The notes below the pieces were generated by a model. That model searched no databases. It worked only from the letters and a program-made list of their open reading frames with translations, and was not told the DNA's origin. A stretch of 53,682 bases of DNA from the NCBI GenBank assembly GCA_031292015.1, contig JARLHY010000157.1, forward strand, positions 1-53,682. The letters are read 5' to 3'. Origin of the DNA: Negativicutes bacterium. GTDB lineage: Bacteria; Bacillota_C; Negativicutes; Sporomusales_B; JARLHX01. Made by a program: the position numbers and the translations under genes. Each line of letters opens with the position of its first letter. Within the stretch, counting starts at the first letter, position 1. Shown here piece by piece: positions 34,261-47,068 of this stretch.

Positions 34261-35559
34261 ATGACAAGAAAAGTGGTAATCGTCGGCGGCGGCTGGGCGG
34301 GCAGCGCCGCGGCGCTGGCTGCCAGCATGGCGGGCTGCGAAGTAGAATTGTTTGAGCGGATGGATGCGCTACTGGGCACCGGTCTGGTGGGCGGCATTAT
34401 GCGTAACAACGGCCGGTTTACCGCTACCGAGGAGGCTATCGCCCTGGGGGGCGGTGATCTTTTTGCTATTACCGATCGCGTTTCGCGACACAAAAATATC
34501 GATTTCCCCGGCCATAAGCACGCCAATCTCTACGATGTCTGCCTTGTCGAGCCGGCTGTCCGCCAAGCGCTGCTGGCGGCAGGAGTCAAAGTCAATCTGA
34601 AAGCCCGGGTGCGGGATATCGAAGCTGCAGACGGCGCCATTACCAAAGTAATCGCCGACGTCTTCCACGGCGAGACCATCATAGCTGACGGCGATGTTTT
34701 TGTCGATGTTTCCGGCACTGCCGGACCGCAGGGCAATTGTATGAAATACGGCAACGGCTGCGCGATGTGTATCTATCGCTGCCCGACTTTCGGCCCGCGG
34801 TTTAGCATCGCCGCCAAGGCCGGCGTCAAGGAACTGGTCGGGGAAAAGGCTGACGGAACTCTGGGGGCGATGAGCGGTTCCTGCAAGCTACATAAAGATT
34901 CGTTATCGCCGGAAATTCAAGAAGAGCTCAACCGAACCGGGGTATGTGTCGTCGCGGTTCCTGCCTCGCTGCAAAAAAGCATGGAATCGCTGGGGCAAAA
35001 GGCCTGTCAGCAGTATGCGCTGAAAGAATTCGCCGAAAATGTGGTGCTGCTGGACACCGGCCACGCCAAACTGATGACTGCTTATTATCCGCTGGAGCTG
35101 CTGCAGCAAATCCCCGGGTTTGCCAACGCCCGCTTTGAAGATCCTTACGCCGGCGGTATCGGTAACTCGATGCGCTATTTCGGCATGTTGCCGCGGGACA
35201 ACGCCCTCCAGGTCGAGGGGCTGAAGAACGTCTTTTGTGGCGGTGAGAAGGCCGGTCTGCTGGTGGGGCACACCGAGGCCATCGTCACAGGCACCTTGGC
35301 CGGGCACAACGCTGCCAGGGCGGCTTTTGGCCTGGAACCCATCACCCTTCCCCGCACCCTCGCGATCGGCGACGCCATCGCCCACGTCCAGGAGAAGATG
35401 CAGACCAAAGAAGGCCTGACTAAAAAATACACCTTCTCCGGTTCGGTTTATTTCGAAAGCATGAAACAGCAAGATCTTTATACAACTGACATTTCCGCCA
35501 TAAAAAGACGGGTGGAGAATACCGGATTAAGCGGAGTCTTTGCCAGGAAACTGAGTTAG
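34261..35559 (+). CDS. FAD-dependent oxidoreductase with a cysteine cluster
   Basis: 432 residues. N-terminal dinucleotide fold VVIVGGGWAGSAAALAA (5-21) binding FAD; the overall shape is like GidA/TrmFO or fumarate-reductase-type flavoproteins. Around residues 160-174 it has Cys160-x6-Cys167-x2-Cys170-x3-Cys174, followed by PTFGPRF, which suggests an iron-sulfur or metal site. A second FAD-binding segment lies near NVFCGGEKAGLLVGHTEAIVTGTLAG. The substrate is unknown. AGGAGAG ribosome site. It is third in the cassette, after the transporter and before the regulator. Confidence 0.8.
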   Translation: MTRKVVIVGGGWAGSAAALAASMAGCEVELFERMDALLGTGLVGGIMRNNGRFTATEEAIALGGGDLFAITDRVSRHKNIDFPGHKHANLYDVCLVEPAVRQALLAAGVKVNLKARVRDIEAADGAITKVIADVFHGETIIADGDVFVDVSGTAGPQGNCMKYGNGCAMCIYRCPTFGPRFSIAAKAGVKELVGEKADGTLGAMSGSCKLHKDSLSPEIQEELNRTGVCVVAVPASLQKSMESLGQKACQQYALKEFAENVVLLDTGHAKLMTAYYPLELLQQIPGFANARFEDPYAGGIGNSMRYFGMLPRDNALQVEGLKNVFCGGEKAGLLVGHTEAIVTGTLAGHNAARAAFGLEPITLPRTLAIGDAIAHVQEKMQTKEGLTKKYTFSGSVYFESMKQQDLYTTDISAIKRRVENTGLSGVFARKLS

Positions 35560-35626
35560 CCGATGCAGAGTTTGCAGGAGGTCACCGCCAGACGGTATAG
35601 AACCGATTGGCAGGGTAAATGGCTTT

Positions 35627-36376
35627 ATGGTGAATGAGCGGGACAAAATGGAATATGCCGTGCTGATGGCTATTTGCGACAAGGCTCTGCCGATGGGGTG
35701 CGGCGCAATCAGTCAGCTTCTCGCCAGCCAGGGACACAATATCAGTGAGGCGACGATCGGCAGAATGCTGCGATCTATGGATCATCAGGGATTTACCGTA
35801 AAGACCGGATTTCAGGGCCGGCTGCTGTCGGCCCGCGGCAAGGTCCGCGCTGCCCACCTGGAAAATCTGCTGAAAAGCCGGCAGTGGGGGGAAGAGTTCG
35901 CCAGCGCCCTGCGCGGACAGACCAAGAAGCACCTCCAGGAGGTCCTGGTGGCCCGGCGGGCCATCGAAGGTGAGCTGGCTTACCTGGCGGCTGTCAATCC
36001 AGCCAAGGGTGAGAGTAAAGTGCTGCTGGAGGCTCTGGAGGCCCAGCGCCAAGCTTTGGCCATTGGCGGTGGGGCCGCGGCAGAAGATGCCGACTTTCAT
36101 GCCGTCCTTTCCCGCATGGCCCGCAACAGGGTGCTGGAGGCCGCCATCCTGCTGATCCGTCAGGATACTCAGCTGTCGCCGGTGCTGGAGTATATCCGCC
36201 GCCATGTGCACAGTCTGGTGTACATCGACCATCAGAAGATTGCCGAAGCTGTGATTTGCGGCCGGCCGGACGAGGCCAGGCGAGCTATGGTTGGACATAT
36301 CAACAATTTAATCAAGGACGTGGAAAAGTACTGGAAGCTGATTGGTGCCCAGTCGATGGGAAAAGAGCGCGGCTAA
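35627..36376 (+). CDS. FCD-domain transcriptional regulator with an NrpR-like winged helix
   Basis: 249 residues. The C-terminal 150 residues form an all-helical FCD ligand-binding domain as in GntR regulators (VARRAIEGELAYLAA; DADFHAVLSRMARN; HQKIAEAVICGRPDEARRAMVGHI), with the metal-binding aspartate and histidines in place. The N-terminus (about 10-75) is a winged helix closer to the NrpR/RNase R type (GCGAISQLLASQGHNISEATIGRML) than to standard GntR. Ligand unknown, probably an organic acid. It likely controls the cassette before it; the dyad at 31957-31971 is the prime operator candidate. The start is uncertain: ATG 35627 has only a weak ribosome site, and ATG 35648 is an alternative. 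Confidence 0.82.
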   Translation: MVNERDKMEYAVLMAICDKALPMGCGAISQLLASQGHNISEATIGRMLRSMDHQGFTVKTGFQGRLLSARGKVRAAHLENLLKSRQWGEEFASALRGQTKKHLQEVLVARRAIEGELAYLAAVNPAKGESKVLLEALEAQRQALAIGGGAAAEDADFHAVLSRMARNRVLEAAILLIRQDTQLSPVLEYIRRHVHSLVYIDHQKIAEAVICGRPDEARRAMVGHINNLIKDVEKYWKLIGAQSMGKERG

Positions 36377-36395
36377 AAGCCGTGCTTCTTTTTTG
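36363..36395 (+). terminator. Terminator after the FCD regulator
   Basis: Stem around GCGCGGCT / AGCCGTGC (one G-T pair, AAA loop), extended by AAG / CTT, then TTCTTTTTT. The left arm overlaps the end of the gene. Confidence 0.75.
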
Positions 36396-36456
36396 TAAAA
36401 AAGGTTTTTTGCCAACCAGCAGGGAATTTGTCCGAAAAAGCAAAAGGAAGGCTGCT

Positions 36457-36858
36457 ATGGACTATCCGTTGGCGATATTTGCGGGACGGACGGCGATGGC
36501 GTTTGTCGCGGTGGCGTCAGGCTATTATCTTCTTTATATCCTTTTGGGGTGGCGGGAACGCCGGGGCGCCCTTGCCGGCCGACTGAAGCCCCTGGTTGAA
36601 TATGCCCGGGTCAGTCACCCTTATCTCGCGTCGCTGATTTCGCTGACTGTCATTTATCATGTTTATGTGATGTGGATGACCCACCCGCTGCTGGACCAAA
36701 AAGTAATGACCGGGATTTCGGTTTCAGCCGCGGTTTCACTGATGGCCAACTCGGGCTGGGCACTGGTCTTTCGTCCTCGCAGCAGCTATCTGCGCCGGGG
36801 GCATCGGCTGGGTATGTTTCTCCTCCTGGTGGTCATGGCCTTTCATCGCTATCTTTGA
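36457..36858 (+). CDS. Four-helix membrane protein, candidate di-heme cytochrome b
   Basis: 133 residues with four predicted membrane helices (about 8-30, 53-75, 84-105, 116-133). Helix 2 has His54 and His68, and helix 4 has His116 and His130, both with 13 residues between them. Two such pairs in two helices are the hallmark of a di-heme b-type cytochrome, as in cytochrome bc1 or ferric reductases. I know no named family for it, so the heme call is inference from this spacing. AAAAGGAAGG ribosome site; monocistronic, between two terminators, just before cggR. If real, it is one of the smallest such cytochromes and would need a partner for electron entry. Confidence 0.7.
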   Translation: MDYPLAIFAGRTAMAFVAVASGYYLLYILLGWRERRGALAGRLKPLVEYARVSHPYLASLISLTVIYHVYVMWMTHPLLDQKVMTGISVSAAVSLMANSGWALVFRPRSSYLRRGHRLGMFLLLVVMAFHRYL

Positions 36859-36870
36859 TGGCTGAGTGAT

Positions 36871-36910
36871 TCTGGAAAATTTATTTGTAAAGTTTTCCGG
36901 ATTTTTTTTT
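36871..36910 (+). terminator. Terminator after the four-helix membrane protein gene
   Basis: TCTGGAAAA pairs with TTTTCCGGA (one G-T pair), followed by nine T. Confidence 0.75.
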
Positions 36911-36978
36911 TACCCAGCAGGAGTAATTTTTCTGGCGACGAAGTAAAATAGTGTTAGGAATTTATTTTTTTCCTGCGT

Positions 36979-37016
36979 TGGGACAAAAATGATTCCAGCG
37001 GGACAAAATTTGACCC
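36979..37016. promoter_or_regulatory. CggR operator
   Basis: Two direct GGGAC repeats at 36980 and 37000, exactly 20 bases apart, each followed by an A-rich half-turn. The B. subtilis CggR operator is CGGGAC-N6-TGTC-N4 repeated with the same 20-base period. It lies right before the cggR start, which suggests autoregulation of the whole operon. No clear sigma-70 promoter was found; TAAAAT at 36944-36949 is a possible -10. Confidence 0.75.
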
Positions 37017-37030
37017 GGGAGACACTAATA

Positions 37031-39084
<2,054 letters not shown>

Positions 39085-39109
39085 TCGCTGCAGCCAATAG
39101 TTCCAATAC

Positions 39110-39135
39110 AAGGGTCACAGCCAGTGACCCTTTTT
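39110..39135 (+). terminator. Attenuator between gapA and pgk
   Basis: AAGGGTCAC / GTGACCCTT with a 5-base loop, then TTTTT, only 14 bases before the pgk ATG. It would let part of transcription stop after gapA. Confidence 0.7.
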
Positions 39136-39148
39136 AGGGGGGCGGGTT

Positions 39149-40336
39149 ATGGATAAGCAAACCATCCGGGATATTGATGTCACTGGCAAAAAGGTACTGG
39201 TACGGGTCGATTACAACGTGCCGCTGGATAAAAAAAGCGGCGCCATTACTGACGACACCCGCATCGTGGCCACCCTGCCGACACTGAAGTATCTGCTGGA
39301 AAAACGGGCGGCGGTCATTCTGGCGGCCCATCTCGGTCGGCCCAAGGGCGCACCTGCACCAGAGTTTTCCCTGGCGTCGGTAGCCAAACGATTGGCCGAG
39401 CTTCTGGGTCAGGAAGTCCTGTTTGCCCCCGACTGCGTGGGGCCGGCAGTGTCGGCCATGGCCAAAGAGCTAAAAGGCGGCCAGGTGCTTTTGCTGGAAA
39501 ACCTTCGTTTCCATGGGGAAGAAGAAAAGAATGATCCGGCTTTTTCGCAGCAATTGGCGTCCTTGGCCGAGGTACTGGTGAATGACGCCTTTGGGGTGTC
39601 TCACCGGGCCCATGCTTCGGTGGAGGGGGTCACCAAATTCCTGCCGGCGGTGGCTGGTTTCCTGATGGAGAAGGAAGTCGCCTTCCTCGGCCAGGCGGTG
39701 AGCAGCCCGGTCCACCCGTATGTGGCGATTATCGGCGGCGCCAAGGTTTCGGACAAAATCGGCGTTATCGCCAATCTTCTGACAAAGGTCGATGTATTGA
39801 TTATCGGCGGCGGCATGGCCAATACCTTTATCGCCGCGCAGGGCTACGCCACAGGCAAGTCACTGGTGGAAGCCGATAAACTCGACTTGGCGAGGGAGCT
39901 GTTGGAAGACGCCGGCAAGCGGGGCGTCAAGCTGCTTCTGCCGACAGATATGGTGGTCGCCGACAGGTTTGCCGCCGATGCCGCGACAAAGGTAGTGGCA
40001 ATCGACGCCATCCCAGCTGACTGGATGGCTCTTGATATCGGACCGGCCAGCGGCAAGGCGTTTGCCGACGCTCTGGCAGGTGCCAAACTGATTGTCTGGA
40101 ACGGCCCGATGGGCGTGTTTGAGATGGATGTTTTCGCTAAGGGAACCGAAGCGGTGGCCCGGGCGGTTGCCGACTCCAGCGCGGTTACCATTGTCGGCGG
40201 CGGTGATTCGATCGCGGCAGTGGAAAAAGCGGGGGTTCAGGATAAGATCAGCCATATTTCCACCGGCGGCGGTGCGTCGCTGGAATTCCTTGAAGGTAAA
40301 GTGCTGCCGGGAATCGCAGCCATTCGTAATAAATAG
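39149..40336 (+). CDS. pgk: Phosphoglycerate kinase
   Basis: 395 residues. Makes ATP from 1,3-bisphosphoglycerate. [13 protein letters not shown] (substrate-binding), [20 protein letters not shown] and the nucleotide-site [11 protein letters not shown] near the C-terminus are all present; length normal. GGGGGG ribosome site. It is followed by tpiA after 15 bases. Confidence 0.98.
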   Translation: MDKQTIRDIDVTGKKVLVRVDYNVPLDKKSGAITDDTRIVATLPTLKYLLEKRAAVILAAHLGRPKGAPAPEFSLASVAKRLAELLGQEVLFAPDCVGPAVSAMAKELKGGQVLLLENLRFHGEEEKNDPAFSQQLASLAEVLVNDAFGVSHRAHASVEGVTKFLPAVAGFLMEKEVAFLGQAVSSPVHPYVAIIGGAKVSDKIGVIANLLTKVDVLIIGGGMANTFIAAQGYATGKSLVEADKLDLARELLEDAGKRGVKLLLPTDMVVADRFAADAATKVVAIDAIPADWMALDIGPASGKAFADALAGAKLIVWNGPMGVFEMDVFAKGTEAVARAVADSSAVTIVGGGDSIAAVEKAGVQDKISHISTGGGASLEFLEGKVLPGIAAIRNK

Positions 40337-40351
40337 ACGGGAGTGATGTAT

Positions 40352-41095
40352 ATGCGCAAGCCGATTATCGCCGGTAACTGGAAGATGCATAAGACAGTGG
40401 CCGAAGCAGTGGCGCTCATCCAAGACCTGAGTAAACTTGTCGCCGGAGCGGCGGCAGACGTGGTGGTCTGTCCGACTTTTACCGCTCTGTATCCGGCTAA
40501 AAGCGACCTTGCGTCCGGCATAAAGCTCGGCGCCCAGGACGTCTACTGGGAGAACAAGGGGGCCTTTACCGGACAAATCGCTCCGGTCATGCTGAAGGAT
40601 GTGGGCTGTGACTATGTCATTATCGGTCACTCCGAGCGGCGGCAGTTTTTTGCCGAGACCGACGAAACCGTCAACAAGAAGCTCAAGGCAGTGATTGCCG
40701 AGGGGCTGACCCCCATCTTTTGCGTCGGCGAGTCGCTAGCCGAAAGGGAAGCCGGGACTACCGAGAAGGTGGTGGGCGGCCAGGTCAAAAATGGACTGGC
40801 TGGCATTCCTGCTGAGCAGGTAGCAGCTCTGGTTATTGCCTATGAACCCATCTGGGCCATCGGCACCGGCCGGACGGCGTCGGCTGACGACGCCAACGCG
40901 GTGTGCGCCTTTGTCCGTAAGACGGTGGCAGGCCTTTATGATGAGGCGACAGCCCAGAAGGTAAGAGTTCAGTACGGCGGCAGCGTCAAACCGGAAAATA
41001 TCGCTGAGCTGATGGCCAAGAGCGATATCGATGGTGCACTGGTCGGCGGTGCCAGCCTGGATGCGGCAACCTTCGCCAAAATCGTAAAATTTTAG
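40352..41095 (+). CDS. tpiA: Triose-phosphate isomerase
   Basis: 247 residues. Interconverts dihydroxyacetone phosphate and glyceraldehyde-3-phosphate. Catalytic lysine in AGNWKMHK, histidine in IGHSERR, glutamate in AYEPIWAIGTG, and the phosphate loop VQYGGSVKPEN and GALVGGASL. The start is ATG 40352 (MRKPIIAGN), with GGGAG 8 bases upstream; in-frame GTG 40343 and ATG 40346 lie in the spacer. Confidence 0.98.
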   Translation: MRKPIIAGNWKMHKTVAEAVALIQDLSKLVAGAAADVVVCPTFTALYPAKSDLASGIKLGAQDVYWENKGAFTGQIAPVMLKDVGCDYVIIGHSERRQFFAETDETVNKKLKAVIAEGLTPIFCVGESLAEREAGTTEKVVGGQVKNGLAGIPAEQVAALVIAYEPIWAIGTGRTASADDANAVCAFVRKTVAGLYDEATAQKVRVQYGGSVKPENIAELMAKSDIDGALVGGASLDAATFAKIVKF

Positions 41096-41129
41096 GCTTT
41101 GTGGCATTTGCAGTTAAAGGAGATATGGC

Positions 41130-42680
41130 ATGGGTAAGCTTCAAAATCCAATCGCCCTGTTGATTCTCGACGGTTGGGGAGTCGGACAGGCGAATGATCC
41201 CAGCAACGCGATTGTTCAGGCCGGCGCGCCGCATATTACCATGCTGTCCGAGGTTTATCCCACAACCACCCTGACCTGCTCCGGTGAGGCGGTAGGCCTG
41301 CCGGAAGGACAAATGGGGAATTCCGAGGTCGGGCATTTGAATATCGGCTCCGGCCGGATTGTATACCAGGAACTGACCCGCATCAGCAAAGCGGTCCGGG
41401 ATGGAGATTTTTTTACCAACCCGGTGCTACTCGGTGCCATGCGGACGGTCAAACAAAATAACAGCGCCCTTCATCTGATGGGGCTTGTCTCTGATGGTGG
41501 CGTCCATAGTCATATTGAGCATCTGTACGCTTTGCTTGAAATGGCGAAGCGGAACGGCATCACCACCGTGTATATCCATGCCTTCCTCGATGGCCGGGAT
41601 GTGCCGCCGTCCAGTGGCTTAGATTTTATCGACGCTCTGGAGAAAAAGACGGTGGAGATCGGTATCGGTCGCATTGCCAGCGTCGCCGGACGATATTATG
41701 CCATGGACCGCGACAAGCGCTGGGAGCGGGTCGCCAAAGCCTATGTCGCCTTGGTGTCCCGAGAAGGCGAGCACGCCTCGAACGCCAGGGTGGCAGTGAA
41801 ACAAGCCTACGCCCGCGGCGAAACCGATGAATTTGTTTTGCCGACGGTGATTGACAGCTGCTCTGAATGCGGCATTAGTGCCGGCGACAGCGTGATCTTC
41901 TTCAACTTCCGTCCCGACCGGGGCCGGGAGCTGACAACGGCGTTTATCGACAAAGATTTTGCCGGGTTCGAGCGCCGCAAGGGATTTATGCCGGTTCATT
42001 TTACCACCATGACCCAGTACGACGAAACCTTTGACATCCCTGTGGCGTATGCGCCCCATCTCTTGACCAAGACGCTGGGGGAAGTGATCAGTGAGGCTGG
42101 ACTGACTCAACTCAGGATTGCCGAAACGGAAAAATACGCCCATGTGACCTATTTCTTCAACGGCGGCGAGGAGAAGCCTTTCCCCGGCGAGGAGCGTATT
42201 CTGGTTCCGTCGCCGAAGGTGGCTACTTATGATCTGAAGCCGGACATGAGTGCGCTGGAGGTTACCGACAAGCTGGTGGCTGAGATCAGGTCAGGGAAAT
42301 TTGATTTTGTTATCATGAACTACGCTAACGGCGATATGGTTGGTCATACCGGAATCCTGCCGGCGGCCGAGGATGCGGTCAATGTTGTCGACAACTGCGT
42401 CGGCCGGGTGGCAGAAGCCATGCGGGAACGCGGCGGCATCACTTGTATTACCGCCGACCACGGCAACGCCGAGCTGATGGTTGACCCGGTGACTGGGGAG
42501 CCGTTCACCGCCCATACCACCAATCCTGTGCCGTTTATTCTGGTTTCAGAGGCTCATCGGGGCGCCAAACTCCGCGCGGGAATTCTGGCTGATATCGCTC
42601 CCACCCTTCTCGGCCTGGCGAACATGGCCGTACCATCGGAAATGACAGGGAAGAGCCTGATTATAAAGGAGGATAAATAA
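41130..42680 (+). CDS. gpmI: Phosphoglycerate mutase, cofactor-independent
   Basis: 516 residues. Moves the phosphate from position 3 to 2 of glycerate through a phosphoserine; needs manganese. The alkaline-phosphatase fold motifs LILDGWG (about 11-17), MGNSEVGHLNIGSGR with nucleophile Ser65, GRYYAMDRDKRW, and CITADHGNAE are present. Fourth enzyme of the operon; its stop directly precedes the eno ATG with no gap. Confidence 0.98.
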   Translation: MGKLQNPIALLILDGWGVGQANDPSNAIVQAGAPHITMLSEVYPTTTLTCSGEAVGLPEGQMGNSEVGHLNIGSGRIVYQELTRISKAVRDGDFFTNPVLLGAMRTVKQNNSALHLMGLVSDGGVHSHIEHLYALLEMAKRNGITTVYIHAFLDGRDVPPSSGLDFIDALEKKTVEIGIGRIASVAGRYYAMDRDKRWERVAKAYVALVSREGEHASNARVAVKQAYARGETDEFVLPTVIDSCSECGISAGDSVIFFNFRPDRGRELTTAFIDKDFAGFERRKGFMPVHFTTMTQYDETFDIPVAYAPHLLTKTLGEVISEAGLTQLRIAETEKYAHVTYFFNGGEEKPFPGEERILVPSPKVATYDLKPDMSALEVTDKLVAEIRSGKFDFVIMNYANGDMVGHTGILPAAEDAVNVVDNCVGRVAEAMRERGGITCITADHGNAELMVDPVTGEPFTAHTTNPVPFILVSEAHRGAKLRAGILADIAPTLLGLANMAVPSEMTGKSLIIKEDK

Positions 42681-43964
<1,284 letters not shown>

Positions 43965-43974
43965 TTTCCAACAG

Positions 43975-44003
43975 AGGCGCCGTGAAAACGGCGCCTTTTT
44001 TTA
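43975..44003 (+). terminator. Terminator after eno
   Basis: AGGCGCCGT-GAAA-ACGGCGCCT with a GNRA loop, followed by seven T. Confidence 0.93.
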
Positions 44004-44097
44004 TGCGTCAGGATGGCTGCAATAGCAGTAATGACAAGCTTTTTTCCGCGATTGCGTATAATCACACAACGAATGAATAAAAATATCTTAGTAAGCG

Positions 44098-44126
44098 TTG
44101 TCAAGTGTATAACGATTTGATAGAAT
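44098..44126 (+). promoter_or_regulatory. Promoter of secG
   Basis: TTGTCA (44098-44103), 17 bases, TAGAAT (44121-44126), 33 bases before the secG GTG. Confidence 0.7.
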
Positions 44127-44159
44127 AGAATGGTACAATGGGTAGGGGGTGTTAATGAA

Positions 44160-44393
44160 GTGGCTATAAATTTGCTTATGATCCTGGACGCCGTCATTTC
44201 GATTGCTTTGATTGCCGCGGTTGTCCTTCAGTCAGGTAAAAGCGCTGGCATGTCGGGCTCGATCGCGGGCGGCGCGGAAACCATATTTGGCGGTAAGAAG
44301 AAAGGGTTGGACGAACTTCTGTCTAAAGTGACGATGGTTCTGGGAGTGGCGTTCGGACTGGTAACGCTGTTACTTGTCAAGCTAACGCAGTAG
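44160..44393 (+). CDS. secG: Preprotein translocase subunit SecG
   Basis: 77 residues, two membrane helices (about 3-22 and 53-73). Between them is the conserved VVLQSGKSAGMSGSIAGG and FGGKKKGLDELL segment of SecG. The start was placed at GTG 44160, because GGTAGGGGGTG lies about 9 bases upstream; the ATG at 44130 would add ten residues before the first helix. In many Firmicutes secG is followed by rnr-smpB; here hppA and a thioesterase come between. Confidence 0.93.
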   Translation: MAINLLMILDAVISIALIAAVVLQSGKSAGMSGSIAGGAETIFGGKKKGLDELLSKVTMVLGVAFGLVTLLLVKLTQ

Positions 44394-44401
44394 GGAGACT
44401 T

Positions 44402-44432
44402 ATACCCCAATGCTCACATTGGGGTATTTTTG
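44402..44432 (+). terminator. Terminator after secG
   Basis: ATACCCCAATG / CATTGGGGTAT with a CTCA loop, then TTTTT. Confidence 0.9.
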
Positions 44433-44466
44433 AGCAATCAAACGAGTTTAGGAGGAAGAAGCGAGA

Positions 44467-46470
<2,004 letters not shown>

Positions 46471-46474
46471 TTAC

Positions 46475-46507
46475 AAGCACCGCTGCCTTTGGCAGCGGTG
46501 CTTTTTC
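46475..46507 (+). terminator. Terminator after hppA
   Basis: Perfect 13-base stem AAGCACCGCTGCC / GGCAGCGGTGCTT with a TTT loop, then TTTC. Confidence 0.93.
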
Positions 46508-46534
46508 GTTGGGGCTGGGGCGGCGGAGATCGCA

Positions 46535-46563
46535 TGTCTAATTTTTCCGTAAAATGGTATAAT
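46535..46563 (+). promoter_or_regulatory. Extended -10 promoter before the thioesterase gene
   Basis: TGG-TATAAT (46555-46563) with only a weak -35 (TGTCTA, 46535-46540). The TG dinucleotide suggests an extended -10 promoter for the thioesterase-rnr pair. Confidence 0.5.
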
Positions 46564-46662
46564 GTAAGATATAATAATATTATTCTGCCAAGCCGCTTCA
46601 CCAGTGCCGCGGCGATAGGAGTTACTTTTATTTTAATGATACCAGCAGATGAGAGGAGCGAG

Positions 46663-47064
46663 ATGATGACATCGGATGATCGCAATCAGTGGTGTTTTGC
46701 TTGCGGCCGGAACAATCCCATCGGTCTAAAGCTGACTTTTCGTGAGGAAGGTGACAAATATATTGCCGTTTTTCGTGCAGGACCAGAGCACCAGAGCTAT
46801 GACGGCATTGTCCACGGCGGGATTATCAGCACTCTGTTGGACGAAATTATGGCCCGATATCCCTATGCCAAAGGGTTGAATACGGTGACCGCCAGGCTGG
46901 AGGTCAGATACCGCCGGCCGACGCCGATTGGGCAAGACCTCACCGTGACCGGTTGGGTCACCAATCAGCGCGGCAAACTGATCGAGCTGGCTGGCAGCGT
47001 GGCGCTGCCGGACGGGACAATCACCGCAGAAGGAAAAGCGACGGTTATGGCCGTAAGGAAGTGA
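46663..47064 (+). CDS. Hotdog-fold thioesterase, PaaI type
   Basis: 133 residues. The hotdog fold is shown by CFACGRNNPIGLKL (about 11-24), the conserved YDGIVHGGIISTLLDEIM helix (HGG and the catalytic aspartate/glutamate area), and ARLEVRYRRPTPIGQ. Such proteins cleave acyl-CoA thioesters; the substrate is unknown. GAGAGGAG lies just before; ATG 46663 and ATG 46666 are equally possible. Five bases before rnr, so co-transcribed with it. Confidence 0.88.
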   Translation: MMTSDDRNQWCFACGRNNPIGLKLTFREEGDKYIAVFRAGPEHQSYDGIVHGGIISTLLDEIMARYPYAKGLNTVTARLEVRYRRPTPIGQDLTVTGWVTNQRGKLIELAGSVALPDGTITAEGKATVMAVRK

Positions 47065-47068
47065 TGCA

